A DNA stretch of 15,521 nt, from positions 1-15,521 of the forward strand of contig JBCBXA010000069.1 in the NCBI GenBank assembly GCA_039816825.1, read 5' to 3'. Shown here in pieces: positions 14,360-15,521 of the stretch. This stretch comes from JBCBXA01 sp039816825 (GTDB lineage Bacteria > Pseudomonadota > Alphaproteobacteria > Rhizobiales > Rhizobiaceae). The notes beneath the pieces are model-generated. The model was not told the origin of the DNA. It did not search any database and saw nothing but the letters and a program-made list of their open reading frames with translations. Every line of letters begins with the position of its first letter. Positions within the stretch are counted from its first letter, which is position 1. The position numbers and the translations under genes are program-made.

Positions 14360-15319
14360 CTAGTTTTCCTGCAGTCTGCCCTGGAAATAGCTGATGGTTT
14401 TCGGCAGGCCTTCATCGAGCGGGATCAGCGGCACCCAATCAAGCTGCGACTTTGCCAGCGAGATATCGGGCCGCCGCTGTTTCGGATCGTCGCCGGGCAG
14501 GGGGGCGAAGGCCAGCTCCGAGTCGGAGCCGACATGCTGCAGGGTCTTCTCGGCCAGAGCCTTGATCGTGAATTCTCCGGGATTGCCCAGGTTGATCGGG
14601 CCGGTGACGGCCTCGTCGCTTTCCATCAGGGCGATCAGCCCTGCAATCAGATCGTCGACATAGCAAAACGACCGGGTCTGCGTTCCATCGCCATAGATCG
14701 TTATGGGCTGGCCCATCAAGGCCTGCACGATGAAATTCGAGACGACGCGCCCGTCGTTGGGGTGCATGCGTGGTCCGTAGGTGTTGAAGATACGGGCGAC
14801 CTTTATCCGGACATCGTTCTGGCGATGGTAGTCGAAGAACAATGTCTCAGCGCACCGCTTGCCCTCGTCATAGCAGGACCGCTGGCCGATCGGATTGACG
14901 CGGCCCCAGTAGTCCTCCGATTGCGGATGGACCTCGGGATCGCCGTACACCTCGGAGGTCGAGGCCTGAAGGATCTTGCATTTCAGGCGCTTGGCCAGCC
15001 CGAGCATGTTGATCGCACCATGGACCGACGTCTTGGTCGTTTGCACGGGATCATGCTGGTAATGCACCGGTGAGGCGGGGCAGGCCAGATTGTAGATCTC
15101 GTCGACCTCCACATAGATCGGAAAGGTCACGTCATGTCGCATCAATTCAAAACGCGGATGGCCGTGGAGATGATCGATGTTCCGTTTTGTCCCGGTGAAG
15201 AAGTTGTCCAGACACAGGACGTCGTGCCCCTGGTCAAGGAGGCGGTCACATAGATGAGACCCCAAAAAGCCCGCGCCGCCTGTGACCAGAATACGTTTGC
15301 GGCTGTCATAGAGACGCAT
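14360..15319 (-). CDS. uxs: UDP-glucuronate decarboxylase (UDP-xylose synthase)
   Basis: This 319-aa short-chain dehydrogenase/reductase-type enzyme should convert UDP-glucuronate to UDP-xylose with bound NAD. The Rossmann motif is TGGAGFLGSHL (residues 13-23). The active-site motifs are ASTSEVYGDP (119-128) and Tyr150/Lys154 in SCYDEGKRCAE. UXS-specific stretches are LACPASPVHYQ, RIFNTYGPRMHPNDGRVVSNF and YGDGTQTRSFCYVDDLI. The length matches bacterial UXS and the protein is complete. The start has a good AGAAGGA Shine-Dalgarno. It is cytoplasmic and supplies a pentose donor for polysaccharide synthesis, in line with the adjacent glycosyltransferase gene. A dTDP-glucose dehydratase is the main alternative, but the PASP and NTYGPRM segments favour UXS. 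Confidence 0.95.
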   Translation of the reverse strand: MRLYDSRKRILVTGGAGFLGSHLCDRLLDQGHDVLCLDNFFTGTKRNIDHLHGHPRFELMRHDVTFPIYVEVDEIYNLACPASPVHYQHDPVQTTKTSVHGAINMLGLAKRLKCKILQASTSEVYGDPEVHPQSEDYWGRVNPIGQRSCYDEGKRCAETLFFDYHRQNDVRIKVARIFNTYGPRMHPNDGRVVSNFIVQALMGQPITIYGDGTQTRSFCYVDDLIAGLIALMESDEAVTGPINLGNPGEFTIKALAEKTLQHVGSDSELAFAPLPGDDPKQRRPDISLAKSQLDWVPLIPLDEGLPKTISYFQGRLQEN

Positions 15320-15521
15320 GGGAAATCCTTCTCATTCGGGCGGGCAAGCAATTCCTGCGACCACAGGCCAAAACAACACGTTACGGCGCCTGTTCGATAG
15401 CGGCGTTTCGTTTGGGGAGCAAAGCGTTTTTTGTCAAAGGTGGTATCCGCTTAGGCTCCGAGGACAAGATCCCAGTGCACGGGGCCGATGTGCCGGTCCC
15501 CAATACAACTCAGACCAACTT
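15320..15521 (-). promoter_or_regulatory. upstream region of the UDP-glucuronate decarboxylase gene
   Basis: About 200 bases to the window edge contain no gene that I can support. On the minus strand a perfect -35-like TTGACA (positions 15432-15437) lies about 115 bases before the start, but no good -10 is found at 16-18 bp spacing (CAAACG at 17). It may be a weak or activator-dependent promoter, or chance. Confidence 0.3.

Overview
The window looks like part of an extrachromosomal replicon from a marine alphaproteobacterium of the Roseobacter/Rhodobacteraceae group. Four things point there: high G+C coding sequence, an alphaproteobacterial-type RepA initiator with a parAB pair, an XrtD-type exosortase fused to an EpsI domain, and a set of exopolysaccharide (EPS) genes. 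This combination resembles the RepA-type 'biofilm plasmids' described from roseobacters. I cannot name the species, and plasmid rather than chromid status is inferred from the replication module.

Left arm (1-5179, + strand). A 156-aa protein resembling phage T7 gp13 (DUF2833 type) is translationally coupled to a 1037-aa protein. The larger protein begins Met-Cys-Phe and carries a long Pro-Glu repeat tract, a beta-sandwich segment, a right-handed parallel beta-helix and a C-terminal beta-rich domain. A gene-poor stretch of about 390 bp follows, with a possible promoter and a CtrA-like motif. Then comes a PAPS-dependent sulfotransferase.

Replication and partition core (5232-9042). parB and parA are on the minus strand and repA is on the plus strand, divergent from them. 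Between them are three exact 22-bp-spaced iterons, an A+T-rich stretch, a perfect DnaA box and a possible parA operator. Two near-identical perfect palindromes share the 14-bp core TTTCGCATGCGAAA. One abuts the parB stop codon and the other lies inside repA. They are strong parS (centromere) candidates.

Right arm (9158-15521, all minus strand). In transcription order this holds a UDP-glucuronate decarboxylase (UDP-xylose supply), a GT4-family glycosyltransferase, the XrtD exosortase/EpsI fusion, and an ABC-type exporter/flippase. With the sulfotransferase this suggests synthesis, export and modification of a surface polysaccharide, plus processing of surface proteins. No VPLPA-type exosortase substrate lies in the window.

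Most worth a second look are the parS pair, the phage gp13-like gene joined to the Pro-Glu/beta-helix protein, and the plasmid-borne exosortase without a local substrate.
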